The notes beneath the pieces are model-generated. The model did no database searches and was not told the origin of the DNA. It saw only the letters and a list, made by a program, of their open reading frames with translations. 64,000 nucleotides of DNA. Origin: Sipunculus nudus. Its lineage: Eukaryota; Annelida; Sipuncula; Golfingiida; Sipunculidae. Of this stretch, positions 55,515 to 64,000 are shown in pieces. A program made the translations under genes and the position numbers. The stretch lies in NCBI GenBank assembly GCA_026874595.1, contig CM049318.1, positions 25,756,956 to 25,820,955 on the forward strand, written 5' to 3'. Numbering within the stretch: position 1 is the stretch's first letter; each line of letters opens with the position of its first letter.

Positions 55515-56330
55515 ATGGCATCATCATCAGAAAACACAGGATTAGTTCAGAACAGACCAGTAGTAATGCCGGAAATATTCTCTGTAGAGAATGGTGACAG
55601 ATGGCCAGTTTGGAAGAGACATTTTGAAAGGTGTGCCGTCATTAACAACTGGGATGGTACAGCCAAATTACAGTTCCTACCCGTTCGCTTGCGAGGAAGA
55701 GCAGAACAGATATTTGATGATGCTCTTGAAGCAGAATGTGCAGCCTACAAGGATGTCATTGGCTTTATGGACAATAGGTTAACACCATCATCCAGAGATT
55801 CTTATCAAAGAGAATTTGAAATGAGGTCCATCTTGCCGCATGAAGAACTGAGCGATTTTGCCAGCGCAATAGCCAGGCTTCTTAAACAAGCCTACCCAAA
55901 TATGGATGCGGATACTAGAGAAGAAATGCTGGTTAAGAAATTCACCAACAGCATCCAGGACCGCGAATGTCGCATGCGCTTGAAATTAGAACGCCCTCCA
56001 ACATTGAAAACAGCCGTAGAACTGGCGGAACTGCATCAGGCCGTCCTCAAGGAAGAACAGGTGAGCCATAAAAAAGTCAACATGGTTAATGATAGAGAAA
56101 CCAGTGAATCTGATACAACTTACAGAGCCCTTAAAAATGCACTGGATAAAAATACTGAAGCAATGACCCAGATGATGAAATTATTGACTGCTTAACAACA
56201 ACCGCACATGAGTAATTATGAAAATTGGGGACATTCTGATGTTGAGTGCTGGGCTTGTGGACAATATGGACACATACAGAGAGACTGTCCCCAGAGAGAT
56301 AGGCGTAGGCAGAGACAGACAAAAAACTAA
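55515..56330 (+). CDS. Gag of Ty3-type element 2 (one in-frame stop before the zinc knuckle)
   Basis: The start at 55515 (agtcATGG) lies just after the primer site. Residues 1-226 are capsid-like, with a conserved WPVWKRHFE-type region and a basic helical C-terminus. A TAA at 56193-56195 interrupts the frame. The same frame then continues for 44 codons with a CCHC zinc knuckle (C-W-A-C-x4-H-x4-C, 56247-56288) and a basic tail, ending at TAA 56328-56330. Capsid and nucleocapsid are therefore separated by one nonsense codon. A C-to-T change from CAA (it is followed by two CAA codons) is the simplest reading. The last codons contain the slippery site to pol. Confidence 0.85.
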
Positions 56331-58915
56331 GACCTGCTGTTGCTGTGGGTCAAGCATCAGCTATTGAAAGAAAGACCCAGAGAGACATTCAGGAACGGAT
56401 TAACCATTCAATGCCATCGATGAGTGCAGCGGTTGATTTTGCTGTATATGCCTCTGGCAAGGTGAGTGGTATTCCAATCAAAATGTTAGTGGATAGTGGT
56501 TCGGCAGTAACACTAGTAAATAGCAAATTGTGGGCTGACACAAAACTTAATGTGAGCTTATCGAAAGTCCCGTACCCTGTTGTGTCAGCTAATGGTCAGC
56601 CATTGCTGGTGGAGGGAGCAGCTGAGGTGGAGATCCAGGTGGCTGGGATATGTGAAAACCACCAAATAATAGTTGTCACAGATATAACGCAGGACTGTAT
56701 CCTAGGAATCGACTTCCTCGAGAAGCATTCAATTGTGGTGGATTTTGGGAAAAGGTGTATGACAGGTGGGGAACAGAGCATATCATTAACACGCTGTGAA
56801 ACAGAACACCGGGTACTACATGTGACACTTGCAGAAAACATAACTATACGACCAGAACATCAAATTATTGTGCATGGTAATGTTCAGGTTGGTCTGGGAG
56901 TCAGTGCTGCGTTGGGATTTGTGGAACCTGAAAAACGCTTTGTTGAAAGAAATGAAGTAATCATCACCAGAGGGTTAGCTGAGCCAGATAATAACAACCA
57001 AGTACCAATATGTATTCTAAATCCCATGCCCACCCCTGTCAAACTGTATAAAGGTGCAAATATGGGAGAATATCATCCGGTCGCTTGTGGTGATAAACAC
57101 ATATCAGACAAATGTCCTGTGTGCTATACAGTAAGCCTTCAAGAAGAAACAGCCGAGTGCAACCAAGAGCACTGTATCAGTACGTCTGACTTCAAACATC
57201 CGCTCACAGAGAGAGATATCGCAGAACTGTTCAATTTATCTGACACGCCATTAGAGCCAGATGAATTTGAGCGACTTACCAAACTTTTACATAAATTTGA
57301 ATCAGTGATTTCGGTAGGTCCCCATGACCTTGGACGGACAAGCCAGCTTAAACACAGTATCAACACCGGTGATAACCATCCAGTCAGACAGGGTCCACGC
57401 CGATTAGGCCCGCACAAATTCAACGAAGCACAAAGGCAGATAGATCGTATGCTACAAGAAGGGATAGTCAAACCATCCACTAGCCCATGGGCATCTCCAA
57501 TTGTTTTGGTCAACAAACCGAACGGGGAAACAAGGTTCTGTGTGGATTATCGCCGCCTAAATAGTCTCACCAAGAAAGATGCTTATCCACTACCAAGAAT
57601 TGATGACACACTAGACGCGTTGCATAGTGCCAGGTATTTCTCCACTCTAGATCTAGCCAGCGGTTATTGGCAAGTAGAAATGGACTCAAAAGATCAAGAA
57701 AAAACTGCTTTTGTGACACCCTTCGGTTTGTTTGAATTTAGTGTTATGCCTTTCGGATTATGTAACGCCCCAGCGACCTTTGCAAGATTGATGGAAACTG
57801 TGCTTTCAGGACTTAACCGGAAGTCGTGCCTTATATATTTGGATGATATCATTGTATTCAGTGAAACACTTGACAGTCATCTTGAGCGTTTACATGAGGT
57901 CCTTGAGAGAATCCAAAAAGCTGGACTCAAAATAAAACCAAGTAAGTGCCAGTTATTTAGAGAGAAAGTACATTTCCTTGGACATACCATCTCTGGAGAT
58001 GGGATTGAGACAGATTGTGAGAAAACCAATACAATTACAGCCTGGCCCCGTCCAACCACTCTGTCTGACCTGCAAAGCTTCTTAGGACTAGCTTCCTATT
58101 ACCGCAGATTCATAAAAGGGTTTGCAGATATTGCTAGACCCCTTCACAAACTGACCTGTAAAGGCGCAATATTTCAGTGGACTCAAGAATGTGAGAAAGC
58201 CTTTACCATACTTAAAGAGAAACTTACTTCTGCTCCTGTTCTAGCATATCCAACAACTGATGCTGAATTCATTCTTGACACTGATGCTAGTGGCATTGGC
58301 ATCGGTGGGGTATTATCTCAAATTCAGGATGGAGAAGAACGGGTTGTGGCCTATGCCAGTTGGACACTGAGTAAGCCTGAACGTAATTATTCAGTTACCA
58401 GACAAGAACTCCTGGCGGTGGTTCATTTTACCAAACATTTCCGTCACTATTTGCTCGGAAGACATTTCCGTCTGAGAACAGACCACGGGTCGCTACGATG
58501 GCTGCATAATTTCAAAGAGCCAGAAGGTCAAATCGCAAGATGGTTGGAACATCTCTCAGCTTTTGACTTTACCATTGAACATCGTAGGGGTTTAAGTCAT
58601 CAGAATGCTGATGCACTGTCCAGAAAGCCAGGCGGTGATACTTCTCAAGCAGTCACAAATTCAGAAATAGCAAGAGTATCATACGCCGTATCAAAGAAGG
58701 GTGGAACCAGTAACTGGGCTCCAAGTTGGACAAACCAGGAAATACGTAATTGGCAATTAGGTGACTCAGATCTGTCTATGATCCTGAAATGGCAGGAGGC
58801 TGGACAAGGTAAACCAAGTCAACAAACAGTACACGGCTGCAGTCGTAATGTGCATATCTTAGTAAATCAGTGGGACCAGTTGGATGCAGCAAGGCATTCT
58901 GTACCGACGCTTTGA
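56309..58915 (+). CDS. Pol of Ty3-type element 2: protease, reverse transcriptase, RNase H
   Basis: Entered from gag by -1 frameshift; no ATG is needed. Counting residues from 56345: retropepsin with DSG at 50-52 (KMLVDSGSAVTLVN); RT with DYRRLN, the PFGLCNAPATFARLM word and the catalytic YLDD at 498-501 (57836-57847); RNase H with TDASG (Asp 647, 58283) and downstream RQELLAV and LRTDHGSL words; ending at TGA 58913-58915 just before integrase. All catalytic residues I can check are present. The frame closes early because of a one-base shift relative to the integrase frame. Order PR-RT-RH-IN is the usual Ty3 order, unlike the element at 25-31 kb. Confidence 0.92.
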   Translation, partial: AETDKKLRPAVAVGQASAIERKTQRDIQERINHSMPSMSAAVDFAVYASGKVSGIPIKMLVDSGSAVTLVNSKLWADTKLNVSLSKVPYPVVSANGQPLLVEGAAEVEIQVAGICENHQIIVVTDITQDCILGIDFLEKHSIVVDFGKRCMTGGEQSISLTRCETEHRVLHVTLAENITIRPEHQIIVHGNVQVGLGVSAALGFVEPEKRFVERNEVIITRGLAEPDNNNQVPICILNPMPTPVKLYKGANMGEYHPVACGDKHISDKCPVCYTVSLQEETAECNQEHCISTSDFKHPLTERDIAELFNLSDTPLEPDEFERLTKLLHKFESVISVGPHDLGRTSQLKHSINTGDNHPVRQGPRRLGPHKFNEAQRQIDRMLQEGIVKPSTSPWASPIVLVNKPNGETRFCVDYRRLNSLTKKDAYPLPRIDDTLDALHSARYFSTLDLASGYWQVEMDSKDQEKTAFVTPFGLFEFSVMPFGLCNAPATFARLMETVLSGLNRKSCLIYLDDIIVFSETLDSHLERLHEVLERIQKAGLKIKPSKCQLFREKVHFLGHTISGDGIETDCEKTNTITAWPRPTTLSDLQSFLGLASYYRRFIKGFADIARPLHKLTCKGAIFQWTQECEKAFTILKEKLTSAPVLAYPTTDAEFILDTDASGIGIGGVLSQIQDGEERVVAYASWTLSKPERNYSVTRQELLAVVHFTKHFRHYLLGRHFRLRTDHGSLRWLHNFKEPEGQIARWLEHLSAFDFTIEHRRGLSHQNADALSRKPGGDTSQAVTNSEIARVSYAVSKKGGTSNWAPSWTNQEIRNWQLGDSDLSMILKWQEAGQGKPSQQTVHGCSRNVHILVNQWDQLDAARHSVPTL
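56321..56327 (+). promoter_or_regulatory. Candidate -1 ribosomal frameshift site, A AAA AAC
   Basis: In the gag frame the reading is AC-A AAA AAC TAA, a perfect X XXY YYZ heptamer next to the stop. A -1 slip moves ribosomes into the pol frame, which is open from 56309 onward. I did not identify the stimulatory RNA structure downstream. Confidence 0.75.
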
Positions 58916-60296
58916 AGACCGGAACGGCAAAACCACCCGCTTCCAATTAGTGTTACCTTGTGCCCTGGTTCCCGAAGTACTGAAAGTATTGCATGATGCC
59001 CCAAGTGCTGGCCACCTTGGTGTCACTAAAACTGTACAGAAAGTCCGGGAACGATTTTACTGGCCTGGACTTTACCGCGACACTGAAAATTGGTGTAGAA
59101 AATGCAAACTATGTGGCACTGGCAAACAATATGCTAGAAAAAGGCGGGCACCATTAGCTAGCACCGTGTCAGGATACCCCATGGAAAGATTAGCCAGCGA
59201 TATAATTGGGCCTCTCCCTGAAACAGAGGGTGGATCAAAATATATACTGGTTATTGGGGATTACTTCACAAAGTGGGTTGAGGCGTATGCAATTCCAAAT
59301 ATGGAAGCTAGCACAGTGGCCAACACTTTGGTCAATGAATTTATTTGTCGGTATGGTGCGCCACTACAAATCCATACAGACCAGGGGCGAAACTATGAAA
59401 GTGCCTTGTTCCAAGAAATGTGTAAACTGTTGGAGATGGATAAAACAAGAACTACGGCATACCATCCAGAATCAGATGGCTTTATAGAGCGCTTCAACAG
59501 GACCCTGATAAGCATGCTAAAAATGTATTGTTCATCAAATCAGAAAGATTGGGATACCCATCTCCCCCGTGTCATGTGTGCCTACAGAGCCAGTGTACAG
59601 GATTCCACAAAATATACGCCAAATTATCTGATGCTGGGCAGAGAGATAAGACTTCCCGTAGACCTTATGTTCAATAGCCCCGAAAGTAACCTGAGTGATC
59701 ATGCTACATACGCCACAGAGCTACAGGACTCCTTTAAAGAAGCCTTTAAAGAGGTGCGGAATCGCCTAAAGGTGGCACAAAGAAGGCAAAAAGATTATTA
59801 TGATCACAAAATCTATGGAACCGGATACAAGAAAGGAGATCGTGTGTGGTTACATCGCCCTAGCTGTCGCAAAGGTCTTTCACTCAAACTGTGCCATCAG
59901 TGGGATGGCCCATACCGTGTAGTGTCACAATTATCTGAGGTGACGTATCGTATTCAAAAAGAGGGAGGTAGACAACGTATGGTTGTCCACTTTAATAGAC
60001 TTAAGCCTTGTAACTCGCAAACAGAGCCTCGTAATGATGTAAAAATACCACCTGATGCGCGTGTTGGTAATCTACCACCGGATGCAAAGGCTACCATACC
60101 AACGGCTAAGCTGCCAGACGCAACGGCTGCGCTTTACGACGAATCAGAGTTTGATTGGCAGCCGTTAATTACAACTATGCATGCACCAGAATCTGAAAAA
60201 ACCCAAATGTCTCCACATATCGATAACAATTTGCGACGGTCAACCAGATTGAGAAATCCACCAGTACGTTATGGAAGCCCAGTGATTGTGGACTAA
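58866..60296 (+). CDS. Integrase of Ty3-type element 2
   Basis: Open from 58866 in the frame +1 to pol, with a first ATG at 58884; the two frames overlap by about 50 bp. Counting from 58884: HHCC zinc domain H37, H44, C74, C77; catalytic D106, D166 and E202 with exactly 35 residues between the last two (DD35E); a WDGPYRV GPY/F module later; and a C-terminal RRSTRLRNPP basic motif. No chromodomain seen. The frame change relative to pol corresponds to one extra base near 58883, so integrase is either reached by a second shift or, more likely, cut off by a recent indel. Confidence 0.9.
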   Translation: MSGTSWMQQGILYRRFEDRNGKTTRFQLVLPCALVPEVLKVLHDAPSAGHLGVTKTVQKVRERFYWPGLYRDTENWCRKCKLCGTGKQYARKRRAPLASTVSGYPMERLASDIIGPLPETEGGSKYILVIGDYFTKWVEAYAIPNMEASTVANTLVNEFICRYGAPLQIHTDQGRNYESALFQEMCKLLEMDKTRTTAYHPESDGFIERFNRTLISMLKMYCSSNQKDWDTHLPRVMCAYRASVQDSTKYTPNYLMLGREIRLPVDLMFNSPESNLSDHATYATELQDSFKEAFKEVRNRLKVAQRRQKDYYDHKIYGTGYKKGDRVWLHRPSCRKGLSLKLCHQWDGPYRVVSQLSEVTYRIQKEGGRQRMVVHFNRLKPCNSQTEPRNDVKIPPDARVGNLPPDAKATIPTAKLPDATAALYDESEFDWQPLITTMHAPESEKTQMSPHIDNNLRRSTRLRNPPVRYGSPVIVD

Positions 60297-60976
60297 TTTA
60301 AATATGTTATGGACTTATTTACTTTTTAAATTTCTTGTCATTTTTAATCAATTATACTTTCAGTCTTTTGAAACATGGATAAGATGGATTCCAATATGCT
60401 TTGTTTATTTCATCTCAAGCTTTATCTGAGCCATGGATAAGTTGGTTTCATATATAATATTTTGTTTATTTTTAGTGACATGAACTGAACATTACTTGTT
60501 ATACTCTCAGATACAGCCGGTACAGCCGTCCGTACAAGGTACAGAATCACTGCATTTGTTCATTTCGAGGTCTGAGCACATAAGATTGATTGATATCTAT
60601 TAGTAGTGATAATTACTAGTCAGTATCTTGTCTAGCATATATGGTAAAATTTCTAGTTTAAATGTAGGCCAGGGTGATTATATATTTCATGTGCTTATTT
60701 GCAGCGGAAGATCTGCTGAGTTAGATAAATAGTAATTGTTGTGCATGTCTAGAGTACAACTACATAAAGCAGCTGGGGTCTAGCTGAGATAGTGTGTGAG
60801 GTTTTTATTTAAAATGCAGATGCTTACACTGTTGAGATAACATTTGACTTATATTTGACAAATGGGCAGAAATAGAATGTATAATTTTATATAATCAATT
60901 ATATATATCTACTATAACTTGTTCAACTATAATTAACTTAGATATCCCTGACAAGACATGTGGTCATGTCTTTCTG
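60297..60976 (+). other. 3' untranslated region of Ty3-type element 2
   Basis: About 680 bp without a coding frame. The word catggataag occurs twice (60374, 60432), each followed by atgg/ttgg. No env-like frame is present. Confidence 0.7.
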
Positions 60977-60989
60977 TGGGTGGGGGTAA
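60977..60989 (+). other. Polypurine tract
   Basis: gtgggtgggggta(a) directly before the 3' LTR. Confidence 0.75.
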
Positions 60990-61291
60990 TGTAACACTGG
61001 GACCCACACACAGCACATGGTCCAGCTGACAGTGCGACCCTTAGCTAAGGTCACCCCGGGTCAGCTTTCCAGCTATACTCATTAATCTGGGGGATGTCCC
61101 ATCCGAGCTGGCTGGCCTGGCGCCTGTGTATAATGTATATCCACTTGACCAAGACAGGGCTGCTGGGGTATCAATGACAGGGAGGGGATAGTTTAGATGG
61201 GAAAATTTAGTCTGGATCGAGCGTTGACTCCGTGTAGATGTACAATTATGGAATAAAGGACATTGTGAGATTCTTGTGTTGTTACAAGTTT

Positions 61292-61294
<3 letters not shown>
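60990..61294 (+). repeat. 3' LTR of Ty3-type element 2
   Basis: 305 bp, same ends as the 5' LTR, three substitutions. Followed by acat and a TA run. Confidence 0.95.

Positions 61295-61342
<48 letters not shown>
61295..61342. repeat. (TA)n tract, right of LTR element 2
   Basis: TA run starting with the ACAT duplicate; part of the target tract. Confidence 0.9.
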
Positions 61343-61344
<2 letters not shown>

Positions 61345-63405
61345 TAATGGCCCTATAGACCTGACAAAGATAGCTATGTGTACTATTATTGATTTACTAG
61401 ATAAAAAAAAACACAGATATCACGAATGAGTATAATCATAAATTTAGCAGGCATATACAAATAAACGTATTGAATATATCATGTTATTAATATTAAGTTT
61501 TGTGTTAAGGAAGGTTGATTCTTTTCCGTTTTCTGTATCCTCCTTTCAGTTAGTAACTTAAACTGCGTCTTATATGTTTAGCACTCATTATCGCTCACAC
61601 ACGCTCATCCGCTTGGCCATAAATAAAAAACAGTTTGTTTGTCATTTCAGCTGTTGTGTACAATCATTTGCAAACAATGAGCCATGAATCAAATATATGG
61701 ATGATTGACAACGAGACATTATTTAGGTAGAGCGAGGTATTGTAACAACGTTTGCTAAATCTGGTATTTTAGTCCTTTTAGGCTGTCTCAGTTGAGACTA
61801 AGTCCTCGACGCCTCTTAATCTTTAATTTTGAAGGAGCAGATAGACGCAGTGCCAGCAATGCAACCACAATGTACAAAACGGTCACACCTATGTAGTACC
61901 CTCGTTCAGTCACGTGACCTCACCTGTTTGTTGATTACACCTCCCCGGTTTATTACTTGCAAGGCGGAGGTCGGGAATTAGCTACTAAAGCAATATCCAT
62001 ATTTATCATTACGTAATTTACAGCAAGTCTGTGCCTTATCTTATGTTTATTATGGTACCCCTTCAAGGGTTATTTGCTTTGGTTACCTAACGCTTCCATA
62101 TAAATCTTCATTATTTCTCCGGGGATTACAATGGAGCAATTAAGTCACCAGTTGAAGTTTGCTGTTGATATGTAGCCTAAATAAATAAAATAGATTTTAA
62201 ATAATTGTAAATGGTTCGCTGGGGTTTTTTTTATAAAAAAAAAAGTTTAGGAGAAAATATTCCGATGAAATCACTTTACTGGCAGGATAAGGATTAGCAT
62301 ATTGAAACCTTGATATTTGATATATATATATATATCTTGATATATATATATATATAATATATATAACACAACCCACGGTGACCTTCACATAAAACAACCT
62401 TGGCGAGGAATGAACTGCATGACCAGGGCTAACAGGCCTGCGAGAGAAGCTTGATAAATTAGGACAGGTCGCCAAAGGTCACATACCAAACCCCGGTGGC
62501 TTGCATTGGACGTGTCTTGCTTTTGGAGTGTTTGTCATGGTAACGAGTTGACATTCCTTACCCCTTACACAAGTTACATCGAAACAACGTCGTGGACGAG
62601 TAAACCAGTAATGTATCTACAGGCGCCCGCTCAAACTAGGAGTGGAATGATCGAAAACAAGTCTTATCTGGTGCACAAAATAAACAAAAAAGCCAAATCA
62701 GGCTTTAATAAGTATCATAAAACACACTGCTTGAATGTGAACTTTAAAACTCCCTTAAAACCTCCATCATTGTACACATAAACGGAGGCCCCCGTTTATG
62801 GGGAGAAAGCATTGTAAGTGAAAAGATAATAGGCTAGACATGGCTGGAATTCTAGGTAATTATCATAAATATTGCGATATATGGATATGTTATTTAGCCA
62901 CCAATATACTATATATACTATTTGGTCTTTCTATCGCAGTAAGTTTTCCAGTCTGAAAGGTACAGAATTTAAGGGTTTTTCCTTTCATTATACCGGGGTC
63001 GCGCTGCAGATAGTTTCCCTTATAAATGTAGCGTGCATGACTGAGTCGGGGCCCGTCTCAGTCATGGTACAGGACAGTTGGATGGAACGTTTATAGTGTA
63101 CTATTAATGTAGTTTCAGTCATCTTTTCCTGCTAACCACAACAACACAGTGAAGAGTTTACTAACATCATTTCATCAATGTTAAAGTTAGATTGTTAAAA
63201 ATCTATATTTCTTGTGTATAATCAAATATCTCTGCTCATTCCTTGTTAATCTTTATTCAGACAATTCAATGTTCCTGGAGCAACACATTCCACAACTTTA
63301 CTAGTTCAAAAGTTCAATTAAATTCTTTTAAGAGCTACATGATTAAATTGTCCTGATTAAATCAACAAATAGCAATTGAATAAGAAGACAAATCCACACA
63401 CTTAC
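61343..63405. other. Long stretch without a recognised gene
   Basis: Contains TA tracts at about 62317-62359 and short A runs. The frames at 62.5-63.1 kb are short and unrecognised. Nothing else supported. Confidence 0.5.
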
Positions 63406-63454
63406 CTCTTGTGGCGTGACAGTATTCTGTGGCACTGCAGTACTTGTGGCTGAA
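63406..63454 (-). other. Candidate internal exon
   Basis: On the minus strand a pyrimidine-containing acceptor (ttgtatttccatcag) precedes 49 bp that end in AAGAG and a strong donor gtaagtgtgtgg. One frame reads a Ser/Thr/Pro/Gln-rich peptide without stop. The exon is bounded by good splice signals on both sides, but I cannot find its partners, so the gene is unknown. Confidence 0.3.
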
Positions 63455-63562
63455 CTGATGGAAATACAAGAATGGTGAAATGGGGGGTAATGTATCACAA
63501 TTCAAGGTTCCGGTATAGCCACCTGGTGGTGATTTACTATATGAAACGTCTGTTGGTTATCC

Positions 63563-63564
<2 letters not shown>

Positions 63565-63604
<40 letters not shown>
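63565..63604. repeat. (TA)n microsatellite
   Basis: TA run; adjacent frame is an artefact. Confidence 0.95.
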
Positions 63605-63608
<4 letters not shown>

Positions 63609-63639
63609 TGTGATTGTTATTTGTGTGATTAATATAGGG

Positions 63640-63815
63640 GATTAGGAAATTTTTATATGACCATGAAAAGGTTTTCACAAAAACCCTTTGCAACAGAAAC
63701 CCTATATTAAACGGTTCTATGGCTAAAATGGTTCCTTTTAGGCAGTGGAAACCTTTTCTAAAACATAAACCCATTGAGAACCCTTTCAGGACCCTTTACT
63801 TTTACAGTGTAGAGC
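63640..63815. repeat. Repeat-like block with gaacc/aaacc words
   Basis: Recurring aaaaccc/gaaacc/gaaccc words and an end ttttacagtgta, which resembles the terminus of some DNA transposons. No second copy is in the window, so this is only suggestive. Confidence 0.35.
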
Positions 63816-64000
63816 AATACTAAATGAATAATTTGTATAATACTATATTTCGCATAAATCTTGCAATTTCTTTCGCAACATATTAATTGTTGCATGTAGA
63901 TGTTGCCACAAGTTTACTCACGAAAAATTTATGTCATGTCCTGCATATTCCTCGAAAAAAAAACAAAGCCAAAGAAACACCATCGATTGGTAATTTTTAT

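Overview
The window reads as nuclear DNA of a marine invertebrate, most likely a bivalve mollusc (my inference, about 0.65). The reasons are long intronless RING/B-box (TRIM-type) genes in a local tandem family, a mass of (TA)n tracts, tRNA-headed SINEs, many dispersed repeats built on a GGTGGCGCCACC palindrome, and Ty3-type LTR retrotransposons. There are no bacterial operons and no convincing phage or CRISPR features. Host coding content is low; most of the 64 kb is repeats and relics.

Layout. 1-2.5 kb: dispersed repeats and a SINE. 2.6-6.6 kb: first TRIM unit, with an intact minus-strand gene (4079-5899). 6.6-13.1 kb: mostly unassigned sequence, a second SINE and a possible short spliced gene with a YqaJ-exonuclease-like segment (10151-11884). 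13.1-14.8 kb: a 39-bp minisatellite of 41 units with no length change, ending in the terminus of a transposable element. 15-19 kb: modular repeats and an inverted-repeat element. 19.6-24.2 kb: second TRIM unit, whose gene is broken by a fragment of a long-TIR element. 24.9-31.8 kb: an old LTR retrotransposon with Ty3-like proteins but with integrase upstream of reverse transcriptase (Gmr1-like order). 31.9-33.6 kb: a hairpin element and an orphan TRIM upstream flank. 35.4-41.5 kb: third TRIM unit with an intact gene (39379-41211), interrupted in its flank by a 1.9-kb repeat element and a MITE. 41.5-47 kb: modular repeats. 47.4-49.4 kb: a complete non-autonomous element with terminal inverted repeats of about 350 bp made of phased A-tract arrays, flanked by a 6-bp GCAAAT duplication. 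49.6-53.2 kb: a LINE relic split by a MITE and by a 2-kb element carrying a satellite of nuclear-receptor-like half-sites. 55.2-61.3 kb: a young, nearly intact Ty3-type retrotransposon with 305-bp LTRs, a tRNA-Ser-type primer site and a canonical A AAA AAC slippery site between gag and pol. 61.3-64 kb: largely unassigned, with one candidate minus-strand exon.

How it fits together. The TRIM genes (probable E3 ubiquitin ligases) arose by duplication of a unit of several kb. The three copies act as a built-in reference: where paralogues differ by a clean insertion, the boundaries of mobile elements can be read directly. The window's main story is a TRIM cluster being remodelled by several unrelated mobile-element families, several of which sit in or beside (TA)n tracts. 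All similarities were judged by eye; no database search or alignment program was run.
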